Assembly: GCA_039029935.1 (NCBI GenBank)
Contig: JBCCFC010000167.1
Coordinates: 1-15,071, forward strand
Origin: G039029935 sp039029935
GTDB taxonomy: Bacteria > Chloroflexota > Anaerolineae > Caldilineales > Caldilineaceae
Direction of reading: 5' to 3'
DNA: 15,071 nucleotides
The first letter of the stretch is position 1. Every line of letters begins with the position of its first letter. A program made the position numbers and the translations under genes. The notes under the pieces were generated by a model. The model did no database searches and was not told the origin of the DNA. It saw only the letters and a list, made by a program, of their open reading frames with translations. Positions 1 to 7,930 of the stretch are shown one piece after another.

Positions 1-66
1 GCAGGTTAAGCATGAACGGGATCATACTCTCGTTGGTTGTTGTGGGGTGTCTTTGGTTTACCCGCC

Positions 67-89
67 AAGATTTAGGTCAAGATTTAGGT
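67..89. repeat. Two tandem copies of AAGATTTAGGT upstream of merR
   Basis: AAGATTTAGGT occurs at 67-77 and again at 79-89, a 12-bp period that is close to one helical turn. The second copy ends 12 bases before the merR start codon. It could be a regulator binding site or a chance duplication; it also contributes the weak AGG-rich ribosome-binding region. No clear -35/-10 pair was found in the first 66 bases, which hold no recognisable coding remnant. Confidence 0.4.
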
Positions 90-101
90 TAGGCAAAACT
101 T

Positions 102-956
102 ATGTTCAAAATTGGAGAATTTTCACAACTAGGCCAAGTCTCTACACGCATGTTGCGCCATTATGATAAGCTAGGGTTGCTGAAACCCAGCCAAACCGAC
201 GACTGGACAGGCTATCGCTATTACACCATTGACCAGTTGTCGCGGCTCCATCGCATTATTGCTCTGCGTGACTTGGACTTTGGGCTGCAAGAGATTGGTG
301 CGTTGTTGCAGACGACGGGCGATCCATCGGTCGAGCAGCTACGGGGGATGCTCACCCTCAAACAGGCTGAGGTACAGCGAGAGATTGCGGAACGCTCCTC
401 ACGACTACGCCACATTGAAGCACGGTTGACCCAAATAGAAAACGAAGGCGAACCCTCACCCTATGAAATTGTCGTCAAATCAGTTGCTGCCTATCCGGTG
501 GCCTCAATTCGGACACAGGTGGCCCACGCCCATGAGGTGGGACACTATTGCGAGGTGCTCTACGAACAGCTTTATGCACTATTAAGCAAGGTACGGATAC
601 GTCCGCTACAGCCCGAAGTCACCTTATACCATGCAACCGAGTATCGGGAGACCGATCTCGATGTAGAGATGGCTGTCGCTGTACACCCCAAATATCTGAC
701 CCATGAGTCGATACAAGAGACGGTTGACTTCCGTGAAGTGCCGGGGCATAACTTGATAGCTGGGCTTATTTATGAAGGGCCTTTGCGTGATATGACACCT
801 GCCATACTGGACTTGATCGGATGGGTTGGTGTACATGAACATGTGCCGATTGGCCCCTTGCGCGAGGTGCATTTATCTGGCCCCGTACATGCGGAGGGTG
901 TCGTTGAAGAAGAGGCGGTGACAGAGTTGCAAATACCGATTGCACCGATTAAATAA
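102..956 (+). CDS. MerR-family transcriptional regulator with GyrI-like effector domain (BmrR type)
   Basis: A cytoplasmic DNA-binding regulator of 284 residues. Residues 2-70 are a MerR winged helix (IGEFSQLGQVSTRMLRHYDKLG, then GYRYYTIDQL). Residues 75-115 form the helical dimerisation linker. Residues 123-280 resemble the GyrI/AraC-effector-binding fold, ending in a typical PLREVHLSGP...TELQIPI segment. MerR proteins with this fold usually sense bulky lipophilic cations or drugs and activate a transporter gene by untwisting a 19-20 bp promoter spacer. No cysteine cluster typical of metal sensors is seen. The next gene is a GH3 glycosidase 119 bases downstream on the same strand, but its promoter has a normal 17-bp spacer, so direct MerR-type activation of it is not obvious. 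ATG 102 is preceded only by a weak AGG-rich Shine-Dalgarno region. Family assignment is secure; ligand and target are unknown. Confidence 0.9.
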   Translation: MFKIGEFSQLGQVSTRMLRHYDKLGLLKPSQTDDWTGYRYYTIDQLSRLHRIIALRDLDFGLQEIGALLQTTGDPSVEQLRGMLTLKQAEVQREIAERSSRLRHIEARLTQIENEGEPSPYEIVVKSVAAYPVASIRTQVAHAHEVGHYCEVLYEQLYALLSKVRIRPLQPEVTLYHATEYRETDLDVEMAVAVHPKYLTHESIQETVDFREVPGHNLIAGLIYEGPLRDMTPAILDLIGWVGVHEHVPIGPLREVHLSGPVHAEGVVEEEAVTELQIPIAPIK

Positions 957-981
957 TAACCTATCTACACTGGGGACAACC

Positions 982-1010
982 TTGCTGTTCTGGTGTATAT
1001 CGCTTATAAT
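982..1010 (+). promoter_or_regulatory. Sigma70-like promoter of the GH3 gene
   Basis: TTGCTG at 982-987 and TATAAT at 1005-1010 are separated by exactly 17 bases. Expected transcription start is about 1017, giving a leader of about 60 nt before ATG 1076. The upstream TTG at 1010 that would open the longest reading frame lies in the -10 box, so it cannot be the start if this promoter is used. Confidence 0.65.
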
Positions 1011-1075
1011 TGCCTGCTGATGACTATACATTGAATCACACAAATATTGAATCACGCACGAAGGAATCAGCAACC

Positions 1076-3544
1076 ATGCTCAACATCCAAGAGGCTATCG
1101 CGACACTGACACTGGCCGAAAAAGCATCGCTCTGCTCTGGGCGAGATTTCTGGACGCTCAAACCGATTGAAATGCTTGACATCCCCCCGTTGATGATGAC
1201 TGATGGTCCGCACGGGCTGCGTAAACAGGCAGGGGCGAGCGACCATGTTGGGCTAAACGAAAGTGTCCCTGCCACCTGTTTCCCAACCGCATCCGCACTT
1301 GCCAGCACATGGGACCGTGACCTCATCTATCGGGTGGGTGAGGCGTTGGGAGAAGAATGTTTGGCCGAGCAGGTTGGGGTGATTTTGGGGCCAGGTGCCA
1401 ACATCAAACGCTCCCCCCTGTGTGGGCGCAACTTTGAATATTTTTCCGAAGACCCCTATCTGTCGGGTGAGATGGCAAAAGCCCACATCAACGGTGTCCA
1501 AAGCAAGGGCGTAGGCACATCGATCAAACACTATGTTGCCAACAATCAGGAAACTCGGCGCATGTCTATCGACACGATTGTCGATGAGCGGGCGTTACGC
1601 GAAATTTATATGGCAGGCTTTGAAATTGCCGTCAAGGAGGCACAACCTTGGACAGTCATGTCTGCCTATAACCGCATTCACGGCGAATATTGCAGCGAGC
1701 ATCACCGTGTACTCACCCAGATTCTCAAAGATGAATGGGGACACAAAGGCATTGTTGTCACCGATTGGGGGGCCATCAATGACCGTGTAGCAGGGCTGAT
1801 AGGTGGCACAGAGTTACAGATGCCAGGGGTGGGTACTGTGACCGATGAGCAGATTGTTGCTGCGGTTGAGTCGGGTGCGCTGCGTGAAGAAGTGCTGGAT
1901 GCGGCGGTTGCTCGGTTGCTAACGATGATGAGCAAGATGCACGATGCCGTGATCGAGAATCCAGATGCGACCTATGATAAGGATGCGCATCATGCCTTGG
2001 CACGCCAAGTAGCTGGCGATGGGGCTGTACTGCTCAAAAATGACGATGCGATTCTCCCACTAGACCCAGCCGAAGCGGTGGCTGGCAAGGTCACCATCAT
2101 CGGTGCATTTGCCAAAGTTCCTCGCTATCAGGGCAGCGGCAGTTCGCAGATGAACCCCACCAAACTGGACAATGCCTATGACGAAATCATGGCCTTGACC
2201 GGAGCCAGTGATATTCCTTATTCACAAGGGTATGATCCCAAAAAGGACGATATTGACGAAAGTATGATTGCCCATGCCTGTGAGGTTGCTCAAGACGCTG
2301 AGGTGGTTCTACTCTTTGCGGGGCTGACGGATATGTATGAAAGTGAAGCCTTTGACCGTGTGCATATGCAGATGCCTGCCAGCCATGATGCACTGATTGA
2401 GGCAGTTGCCAAGGTCAATCCCAATGTGGTCGTCATCCTCAGCAACGGCTCGCCTGTCGAGATGCCTTGGGTACATGATGTCAAGGCGATTCTTGAAGGC
2501 TACTTGGGTGGTCAGGCGGGGGCTGGTGCAATTGCAGACATTCTCTATGGCGAGGTTACACCCAGCGGCAAGCTAGCCGAGACATTTCCGCTTGCATTGG
2601 CGGATAACGCCTCGTATAAGTATTTCCCTGGTGGACCCAAAACGGTCGAATATAGAGAGAGTATCTATGTCGGCTATCGCTACTATGACACCGCTAACAA
2701 GACGGTACTCTTCCCCTTTGGTCATGGCCTCAGCTATACAAAATTTTCCTACAGTGATTTGCAGATCAGCAGCGAAACCATCTACGACAGCGAAGTCTTG
2801 ACCGTCAGTGTCACCATCACCAATGTTGGCGATGCATATGGCAAAGAGGTTGTGCAGCTTTATGTCCGTGATGTGGAGTCTACCATTTTCCGGCCAGAGA
2901 AGGAACTCAAAGGCTTTGCCAAAGTGTCACTCCATCCTTGGGAATCGCGCACAGTCGAAATGCAGCTAGATAAACGTGCGTTTGCCTATTACAATATAGA
3001 CATCAACGACTGGCAAGTCGAATCGGGTGAATTTGAACTGCTTGTTGGGTCATCATCCGCCGATATTAAGATGTCTACGACAGTGACGGTCACGGCCACG
3101 CAAGATGTTTCCATTGAGCGCGACGAGCAACTGGCTGCATACTATACCATTGCCCAACAGTCATCCGGTTTCGAGATGGACCAGGCCACGTTTGAGGCAT
3201 TGTGCGGTCGAACGATGCCACCCAATGAATACGGGCCAGACGATGTCTTTGACATCAACACACCAATCAGCGACATGAAACACACCGTCGCTGGCCGCCT
3301 ATTGCTCGTATTAATGCGGCGACAGGCCCAGGCCATGCTCAAAGACATGGATATGGACGATGATAGCCCCTTTGTGCGCATGATGGAGGAAATCATTAGC
3401 GATTCCCCACTACGGCTGATGGTCATGATGAGTGGCGGACAGATCACTTATGAAACAGTCGATTCAATCCTATTGATGGCAAATGGGAAGTGGGGGCGCG
3501 GTGTGCCTGCGCTGGTCAAGTCGATTTTTGGACGAAAGAAATAA
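1076..3544 (+). CDS. Glycoside hydrolase family 3 protein, probable beta-glucosidase
   Basis: An 822-residue retaining glycosidase that removes terminal beta-linked sugars from oligosaccharides. The N-terminal TIM barrel (about 25-290) carries DGPHGLR, KHYVANNQE and the nucleophile motif VTDWGA with Asp230. The second alpha/beta domain (about 325-545) carries YESEAFDR, whose Glu424 is the likely acid/base. A fibronectin-III-like domain (about 565-665) has the usual TNVGDAYGKEVVQLYV start. A C-terminal extension of about 150 residues, as in some Firmicutes GH3 enzymes, follows. No PA14 insert and no signal peptide are visible, so it probably acts in the cytoplasm on imported oligosaccharides. 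ATG 1076 was chosen over the upstream TTG 1010 because AAGGA lies at 1061-1065 and the promoter -10 covers 1005-1010. Substrate (glucoside, xyloside or other) cannot be read from sequence. The gene is monocistronic or followed by pdxA after a repeat. Confidence 0.93.
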   Translation: MLNIQEAIATLTLAEKASLCSGRDFWTLKPIEMLDIPPLMMTDGPHGLRKQAGASDHVGLNESVPATCFPTASALASTWDRDLIYRVGEALGEECLAEQVGVILGPGANIKRSPLCGRNFEYFSEDPYLSGEMAKAHINGVQSKGVGTSIKHYVANNQETRRMSIDTIVDERALREIYMAGFEIAVKEAQPWTVMSAYNRIHGEYCSEHHRVLTQILKDEWGHKGIVVTDWGAINDRVAGLIGGTELQMPGVGTVTDEQIVAAVESGALREEVLDAAVARLLTMMSKMHDAVIENPDATYDKDAHHALARQVAGDGAVLLKNDDAILPLDPAEAVAGKVTIIGAFAKVPRYQGSGSSQMNPTKLDNAYDEIMALTGASDIPYSQGYDPKKDDIDESMIAHACEVAQDAEVVLLFAGLTDMYESEAFDRVHMQMPASHDALIEAVAKVNPNVVVILSNGSPVEMPWVHDVKAILEGYLGGQAGAGAIADILYGEVTPSGKLAETFPLALADNASYKYFPGGPKTVEYRESIYVGYRYYDTANKTVLFPFGHGLSYTKFSYSDLQISSETIYDSEVLTVSVTITNVGDAYGKEVVQLYVRDVESTIFRPEKELKGFAKVSLHPWESRTVEMQLDKRAFAYYNIDINDWQVESGEFELLVGSSSADIKMSTTVTVTATQDVSIERDEQLAAYYTIAQQSSGFEMDQATFEALCGRTMPPNEYGPDDVFDINTPISDMKHTVAGRLLLVLMRRQAQAMLKDMDMDDDSPFVRMMEEIISDSPLRLMVMMSGGQITYETVDSILLMANGKWGRGVPALVKSIFGRKK

Positions 3545-3548
3545 GATG

Positions 3549-3675
3549 AACCGCAGGGGGCGCGGAGAACGCAGAGGAAGATGGGAAGACGAGGAGATAG
3601 GGAGAAAAGGAAGCAAGGTGAACTGTAACTCTTCACTAATCACTCTTCACTAATCACTCTTCACTCTCTGCGGTT
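3549..3675. repeat. Interspersed repeat element with AACCGCAG ends and TCTTCACTAATCAC tandem units
   Basis: The spacer between the GH3 gene and pdxA is bounded by AACCGCAG (3549-3556) and its inverted copy CTGCGGTT (3668-3675). Inside are a purine-rich half and a tandem of the 14-base unit TCTTCACTAATCAC (3630-3643, 3644-3657, then a partial copy). I recall similar AACCGCAGAG- and TCACTAATCAC-type sequences as abundant non-coding repeats in Chloroflexota and cyanobacteria, but copy number cannot be checked here. It leaves only about 18 bases before the pdxA start, so any pdxA promoter would lie inside the repeat. Confidence 0.5.
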
Positions 3676-3693
3676 AAATAAAAGGTAGGAAAG

Positions 3694-4695
3694 ATGAGCA
3701 AACCAGTTTTAGCGATTACGATTGGTGATCCGGCGGGGATTGGGCCAGAGGTGACGTTGAAGGCGTTGACCCATTCGGTGGTTTATGAGCGATGTCGGCC
3801 CTTGGTGATTGGGGATGCACGGATTTTACAGCGGGCGGCAACGTGGTTGGATATGAATGATGTAGCCTATGAGATTGTGGATGATGCTGCGACTGCTCCG
3901 TATGTGCCGGGAACCGTGACGCTGCTTGACTTGCAGAATGCACCGTCCGACGAGTGTCCTGTTGGCAAGGTCAGTGCGGTGGCAGGCAAGGCAGCGGTTG
4001 AGTATGTCTTTCGTGCTTGCGATCTGTGTATGGCTGGTGATGCCGATGGTATGGTGACGGCGCCGCTGAACAAAGAGGCCATGAATCTAGCTGGGTTTAC
4101 CTATGCGGGACACACCGAATTGCTCACAGAGCGCACCAATGCGGAGAAGGTGAGCATGTTGTTGGTGGGGCCAAACTTACGTGTGGTCCACGTGAGTACA
4201 CATGTGGGGCTGGATGAGGCCATTCGCCGTGTGACGCCAGCACGTGTGGAGGCGGTGATTGACTTGGCTTACGAGTCATGTATTGCGCTGGGTATCAACG
4301 AACCACGTATTGCCATCGCCGGACTCAACCCTCATGCAAGCGAAGGGGGGCTATTTGGCAACCATGAGGCCGAGTCAATTGTGCCTGCGATTGAATCCGC
4401 CCGTGCCAAAGGCTACAATATCTCCGACCCGCAACCACCGGACACCGTTTTCCTACGCGCAACCAAAGGTCTCTATGACATTGTGGTCGCCATGTATCAT
4501 GACCAAGGCCACATTCCCATGAAGTTGCTGGCCTTTGACAGCGGTGTCAACGTGAGTATGGGATTGCCGATTATTCGCACGTCGGTCGATCATGGCACGG
4601 CTTTTGATATCGCGGGGACGGGTATTGCCAGTGAGGAGAGTATGCTGGCTGCGATTGATGTCGCCTGTAAGATGGTGGCTGCGCGGCAAGGTTAG
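3694..4695 (+). CDS. pdxA: 4-hydroxythreonine-4-phosphate dehydrogenase (PdxA family)
   Basis: A cytoplasmic NAD-dependent, divalent-metal enzyme of 333 residues, the normal family length. It oxidises 4-phosphohydroxy-L-threonine for pyridoxal phosphate synthesis. The N-terminus ITIGDPAGIGPEV is typical. GHTELL (His140) is the substrate-binding motif. The three metal ligands correspond to His170 (STHVGL), His214 (GLNPHASEGG) and His269 (MYHDQGH), matching E. coli His166, His211 and His266. RTSVDHGTAFDIAGTG near the C-terminus is also conserved. ATG 3694 follows AAAGGTAGGAAAG, a plausible ribosome-binding site. No pdxJ or other vitamin B6 gene is nearby. The PdxA2 subfamily, which oxidises D-threonate/D-erythronate 4-phosphate, shares these motifs; its usual sugar-acid kinase partner is absent from the window, so the biosynthetic role is preferred but not proven. 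Confidence 0.9.
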   Translation: MSKPVLAITIGDPAGIGPEVTLKALTHSVVYERCRPLVIGDARILQRAATWLDMNDVAYEIVDDAATAPYVPGTVTLLDLQNAPSDECPVGKVSAVAGKAAVEYVFRACDLCMAGDADGMVTAPLNKEAMNLAGFTYAGHTELLTERTNAEKVSMLLVGPNLRVVHVSTHVGLDEAIRRVTPARVEAVIDLAYESCIALGINEPRIAIAGLNPHASEGGLFGNHEAESIVPAIESARAKGYNISDPQPPDTVFLRATKGLYDIVVAMYHDQGHIPMKLLAFDSGVNVSMGLPIIRTSVDHGTAFDIAGTGIASEESMLAAIDVACKMVAARQG

Positions 4696-4757
4696 TTTAA
4701 CACTGTTCGCTCAACACATCAACACTATCTTTGCAATTTTTCTTCGTACTCTGGGAT

Positions 4758-4825
4758 TGTCATTCCTGCGAAGGCAGGAATCCAGCGTTGTACCAGAGTG
4801 GATTCCTGCCTTCGCAGGAATGACA
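4758..4825. repeat. Long palindromic intergenic repeat (27-bp arms)
   Basis: A perfect inverted repeat with arms 4758-4784 and 4799-4825 and a 14-base loop; each arm contains GCGAAGGCAGGAAT or its complement. The ends read GTCATTCCTGC. It resembles the very widespread GTCATTCCCGCGAAGGCGGGAATCCA-type palindromes of proteobacteria and other phyla, with C-to-T differences. It lies 62 bases after the pdxA stop. In RNA it would make a very stable hairpin, but it lacks a following T run, so it is probably a mobile repeat and not a classical terminator. Confidence 0.75.
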
Positions 4826-4852
4826 GGACAAAACTGCAAACATCGTGATCAA

Positions 4853-4912
4853 TAGAGTTGTTGTAAAATAAGACACCGAATTGATTCGGTATTTTATTTT
4901 ACAACAACTCTA
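4853..4912. terminator. Long AT-rich hairpin, probable bidirectional terminator after pdxA
   Basis: The segment folds on itself over 29 base pairs with a 2-base centre (4882-4883), one mismatch (4874/4891) and one G-T pair. The inner stem ACCGAAT/ATTCGGT is flanked by AAAATAA on the left and TTTTATTTT on the right, so either strand gives a stem followed by a T-rich run. It would end pdxA transcription and insulate the protease gene. The unusually long outer arm (TAGAGTTGTTGTAAAATAA and its complement) is more than a terminator needs and may also mark a repeat element. Confidence 0.65.
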
Positions 4913-5344
4913 CTCTATATATTTCCACATATTATGTCACGATGACAACCACTCAACGCGCTTCATGCATTTTTTTTTGTCGAAAAAATAAGAACAGCAT
5001 TTTGACAGGAAAAATTTTAAAAAGTTCGTGTACACTATAGACACAAGCCACATATGGGACTGTAGCCCATATGTATCACACACAAACAAATAGAGCTTGT
5101 ATACAATAACCAAGTCACACAGTTAGCAACGCAACACGCACAACACCACGGCTTTCACCGCACATCGTCCAAAAACAACAATCAGCTAGACAATTGACGC
5201 ATTCGAGAGACACATCGCAGTACATCTTCACGCTCACCATCATCACATCATTCTGCTGATTTCCGTCAAAATAATTTGAGATATACTACGTTATAAATAG
5301 TACTCGAATAAAAGTAGAATAAGAAATAAAAGAGAATCTTACAA
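4913..5344 (+). other. Gene-free leader upstream of the secreted protease
   Basis: This stretch of about 430 bases holds no credible gene. Seen in it: TTGACA at 5002-5007 and TACACT at 5031-5036, but their 23-base spacing is too long for a standard promoter. A hairpin ACATATGGG/CCCATATGT lies at 5050-5074 with a 7-base loop. A short palindrome TTGTATACAA is at 5098-5107. A CA-rich, GC-poor segment of about 200 bases follows. Immediately before the gene is an AT-rich stretch with TATACT at 5282-5287. The true promoter is not resolved; either a long 5' leader from about 5040 or a start near 5290 fits. Confidence 0.4.
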
Positions 5345-6685
5345 ATGACAATCAATCAAATGCTAATTGTACGACAGGGTTTGCGCCTTTGCCTTATGAT
5401 TTCCGGTTTGATTTTGTTGTCGTTCATCACTGCTGACATGACACTCGCCAATACGACAATTAATACCGTTTTGACAACCGATTTAGACGCAACCTTGCAC
5501 CTAATTCAATTTCAGCCCGGAACAAGCGTAGAAATGCGTCAGGCCACCATCACCCGCATGGGCGGTGAACTGGTCGAATGGATTGACGCCTTAGATGTAG
5601 CCAAAGTGCGCATTGTGGAGCCACAAGTAACGGCTAGCAGCACAGACGCTTCTATTATCCATGTGGAAACAGACACCATTGTCTACGGCGTTGGTCAGGT
5701 ACGTGGAAATTCGCTCGAAGCACCCACATTTACCGATGAGATGGAAAGCTATGCCCTCAACATGATTGAGTCACCTGCGGCTTGGGCATTCACAATGGGC
5801 AATGAAGAAGTCACCATTGCTGTGATCGACACAGGTGTCAACGTCGATCATCCCGAGTTTGAAGGACGCACTGTTGCCGGATATGACTTTGTAAATCGTG
5901 ACAACGACCCGATGGATGATCATGGTCATGGCACACACACAGCAGGGATCATCGCCGCAGGGTTCAACAACGGTATCGGCTCGGCGGGTGTCTGCCCACG
6001 CTGTAGCATTATGCCTGTCAAAGTGCTAAACTCGTTCAATATCGGTAGCTGGTCCAATGTCGCCTCTGGTATCCTGTTCGCCGCCGACAATGGCGCACAG
6101 GTCATCAACATGAGCTTGGGCGCACCTGTTAGCTCACGCATTGTCGAACGAGCCATTGAATACGCCAACGAAAAAGGTGTGTTGGTGATTGCCGCCGCAG
6201 GGAATTCTGGCACAAATGAACCTTTCTTTCCAGCATCGCTAGAGACAGTGTTGGCCGTCAGTGCAACCACGCAGAGCGACGAGTTGTGGGCATCCAGCAA
6301 CTATGGCGATTACATTGACGTTGCCGCCCCAGGCGAATCAATTTTTAGTGCCTATCATGAAGATGCCAACGGCGCACCACAGTTCACCCACCGTAGCGGC
6401 ACAAGCATGGCTGCACCGCATGTCGCTGGCCTGGCGGGTTTGCTGATTAGCCAGGATAGTACTCGTAACGGTGAAGATGTGCGCACACTTATTACCGAGA
6501 ACGTGGATGATTTGGGTCAAGCAGGAAAAGATTGGCAGTTTGGTCATGGTCGTATCAATGCCCAGAAAGCACTGTCTGCCAATGGCGCAACTCCGTTAAT
6601 TGTCGATGAAGAATTTCAACTGCAAGTCGCCTCTGTGGACAACATGACGCATCAGTTTTTCCTACCGTTGGTTGTGAGTCAGTAG
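5345..6685 (+). CDS. Secreted subtilisin-like serine protease (S8 family)
   Basis: A 446-residue exported endopeptidase. Residues 1-36 are a signal peptide: a basic start, a hydrophobic core LCLMISGLILLSF, and a likely cut after TLA. Residues about 45-115 look like an inhibitor-I9-like propeptide that assists folding. The catalytic domain has Asp162 (AVIDTG), His195 (HGHGTHTAG), oxyanion Asn287 (AAAGNSG) and Ser354 (SGTSMAAPH), all intact. The protein ends in a short spacer and FFLPLVVSQ, a C-terminal motif also found on the DUF11 protein at the right edge of the window. I read it as a cell-surface retention or sorting tail, an inference. ATG 5345 has only a weak purine-rich ribosome-binding site; ATG 5360 is an alternative. 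It is transcribed alone, bounded by a terminator on each side. Confidence 0.93.
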   Translation: MTINQMLIVRQGLRLCLMISGLILLSFITADMTLANTTINTVLTTDLDATLHLIQFQPGTSVEMRQATITRMGGELVEWIDALDVAKVRIVEPQVTASSTDASIIHVETDTIVYGVGQVRGNSLEAPTFTDEMESYALNMIESPAAWAFTMGNEEVTIAVIDTGVNVDHPEFEGRTVAGYDFVNRDNDPMDDHGHGTHTAGIIAAGFNNGIGSAGVCPRCSIMPVKVLNSFNIGSWSNVASGILFAADNGAQVINMSLGAPVSSRIVERAIEYANEKGVLVIAAAGNSGTNEPFFPASLETVLAVSATTQSDELWASSNYGDYIDVAAPGESIFSAYHEDANGAPQFTHRSGTSMAAPHVAGLAGLLISQDSTRNGEDVRTLITENVDDLGQAGKDWQFGHGRINAQKALSANGATPLIVDEEFQLQVASVDNMTHQFFLPLVVSQ

Positions 6686-6748
6686 TCAGTGGGTCGGTAC
6701 GTCGGTAATCGGTGGGTCGGTTGACAGTAATCAGATAGTGCCTAAATC

Positions 6749-6801
6749 AAAAGGTGATAGATTTGTACTAAAATCTGAGTACAAATCTATCGCCTTTTTT
6801 T
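6749..6801. terminator. Bidirectional rho-independent terminator between convergent genes
   Basis: A 21-bp stem (6749-6769 with 6778-6798) has one G-T pair and an 8-base loop. It ends in CCTTTTTTT on the plus strand and begins with AAAAGG, so the minus strand also gets a U run. It lies between the protease gene and the convergent Uma2 gene and can serve both. The 60 bases before it (6686-6745) contain imperfect GTCGGT-rich repeats and no gene. Confidence 0.85.
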
Positions 6802-6835
6802 GCCTTATAAAGTGTAGACTGGTAAAACAGGTTGC

Positions 6836-7801
6836 TTAGGTTGGTAGGTTATCTGGGTCTATCCCTAGTGAGCGTAGATAGTCTGCTAATTGCGCCGCTT
6901 TTGCTTCGGATTCGGCCAACTGTGTCTCTGTGTTTGCCAACTGTGTCTCTGTATTTGCCAGCTGTGTCTCTGTATTTGCTAACCCTTGGCGTAGTTCTCG
7001 CTGATCTCGTAGATAATTGCCCTGTGCATCATAACATTGCACATGAGGTCCATCCAATCCAATCCACATTTCAACAGGGTCTAGCCATAGCCAACCTTGA
7101 TGATTGGGTTGCATTTCAATATACCCATTGGGGGTTAGTTCATAGCCAATAATTTGGCGATAATCAATGTCACCCGTGATGTCATCATACAGCGTGTCAA
7201 TGATGACATAGTAGGGGACACCTGCCTGTGCATAACCCTGTAGTTTTCCATCAAAATCAGCATGACGTGTGGACGGTGAGGTTGCCTCAACAACAAGACT
7301 GGGCATCGTTCCCTCTTCACGGACAGAAAATGTACTGCGGGGTCTTTCGGGGTCATTGACACCGTAAATCACGGCAATATCTGGAAGATAGGGTGATGTA
7401 TTGGGCAGATCAAAATCCATCCTCACTTCGCGATAGACGGTTGGTGGCGGCATATGCAGAACGTCGGCACTAAAAACGCCTCTGACATAGGATAAAACTT
7501 TATCGTGTTCGCTGTTGCTCATCAATGCATCCCCTTCTTCTGGGTGTAGGTACTCTTCATAGGTCAGCGGAACCTGTATCAATTTTGTCTTGCCATCCGT
7601 GTCTATCTCGGTCACATACCTGAAACCATAAATCGGTTCACCTGTTTTTGGATCAATCACATCCGTATATGGCGGCTTAATAGGTGAATCTTGTAGATAA
7701 TTACTTAAATTCTGACGTATATTGTTGCTAGAACCAACTTTCAATGAATAGGGTGAGTTGGTTAATGGTTGGTGTGGTCGAGTCTTTACGTTTACGGTCA
7801 T
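6836..7801 (-). CDS. Uma2-family (DUF820) PD-(D/E)XK protein with repeated coiled-coil tail
   Basis: 321 residues. The central part matches the Uma2/DUF820 restriction-endonuclease-like fold: LPDIAVI with Asp141, LVVEATSPSTRHADFDGK with Glu172 and Lys186, and GYAQAGVPYYVIID. These are the expected catalytic D...ExK residues. The N-terminal 90 residues are a less conserved lead-in (YEEYLHPEEGDALMSNSEHD). Residues about 266-312 form a coiled coil built from exact QLANTET heptads, then LADYLRSLGIDPDNLP, a tail I have seen on many Uma2 proteins. The family is multicopy in cyanobacteria and Chloroflexota and its role is unproven. ATG 7801 has an excellent Shine-Dalgarno sequence, GGAGGG, 8 bases upstream. 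It lies 129 bases downstream of the phosphatase gene on the same strand, so co-transcription is possible. Confidence 0.9.
   Translation of the reverse strand: MTVNVKTRPHQPLTNSPYSLKVGSSNNIRQNLSNYLQDSPIKPPYTDVIDPKTGEPIYGFRYVTEIDTDGKTKLIQVPLTYEEYLHPEEGDALMSNSEHDKVLSYVRGVFSADVLHMPPPTVYREVRMDFDLPNTSPYLPDIAVIYGVNDPERPRSTFSVREEGTMPSLVVEATSPSTRHADFDGKLQGYAQAGVPYYVIIDTLYDDITGDIDYRQIIGYELTPNGYIEMQPNHQGWLWLDPVEMWIGLDGPHVQCYDAQGNYLRDQRELRQGLANTETQLANTETQLANTETQLAESEAKAAQLADYLRSLGIDPDNLPT
6915..6977 (-). repeat. 21-bp tandem repeat inside the Uma2 gene (three units)
   Basis: Three adjacent 21-base units (6915-6935, 6936-6956, 6957-6977) differ at one or two positions and encode the heptad QLANTET three times. 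Because the unit is seven codons, gain or loss of copies keeps the frame and changes the coiled-coil length by one heptad (about 1 nm). This is a candidate length-variable locus. Confidence 0.9.
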
Positions 7802-7930
7802 GACGATATCCCTCCGATTGGTTATATCCTATTCACACGCGATGCCAGATGATGTCATGAACTGTATAGATTGTCTGTGTGGCATCTACCATAAACAACA
7901 TTCAGATTACCAACCTACTACCGGAAGACC

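Noticed and set aside
1010..1075. A 22-residue N-terminal extension of the GH3 protein starting at TTG 1010
   Set aside because: The TTG overlaps a TATAAT -10 box, and ATG 1076 has AAGGA at proper spacing and begins the conserved N-terminus.
5098..5107. TTGTATACAA as another MarR operator
   Set aside because: The centre is two bases shorter than the other copies, so half-site spacing differs; likely chance in an AT-rich leader.
5926..6300. A 124-residue antisense frame inside the protease gene
   Set aside because: The plus strand encodes an intact subtilisin catalytic domain there; the antisense product has no motif.
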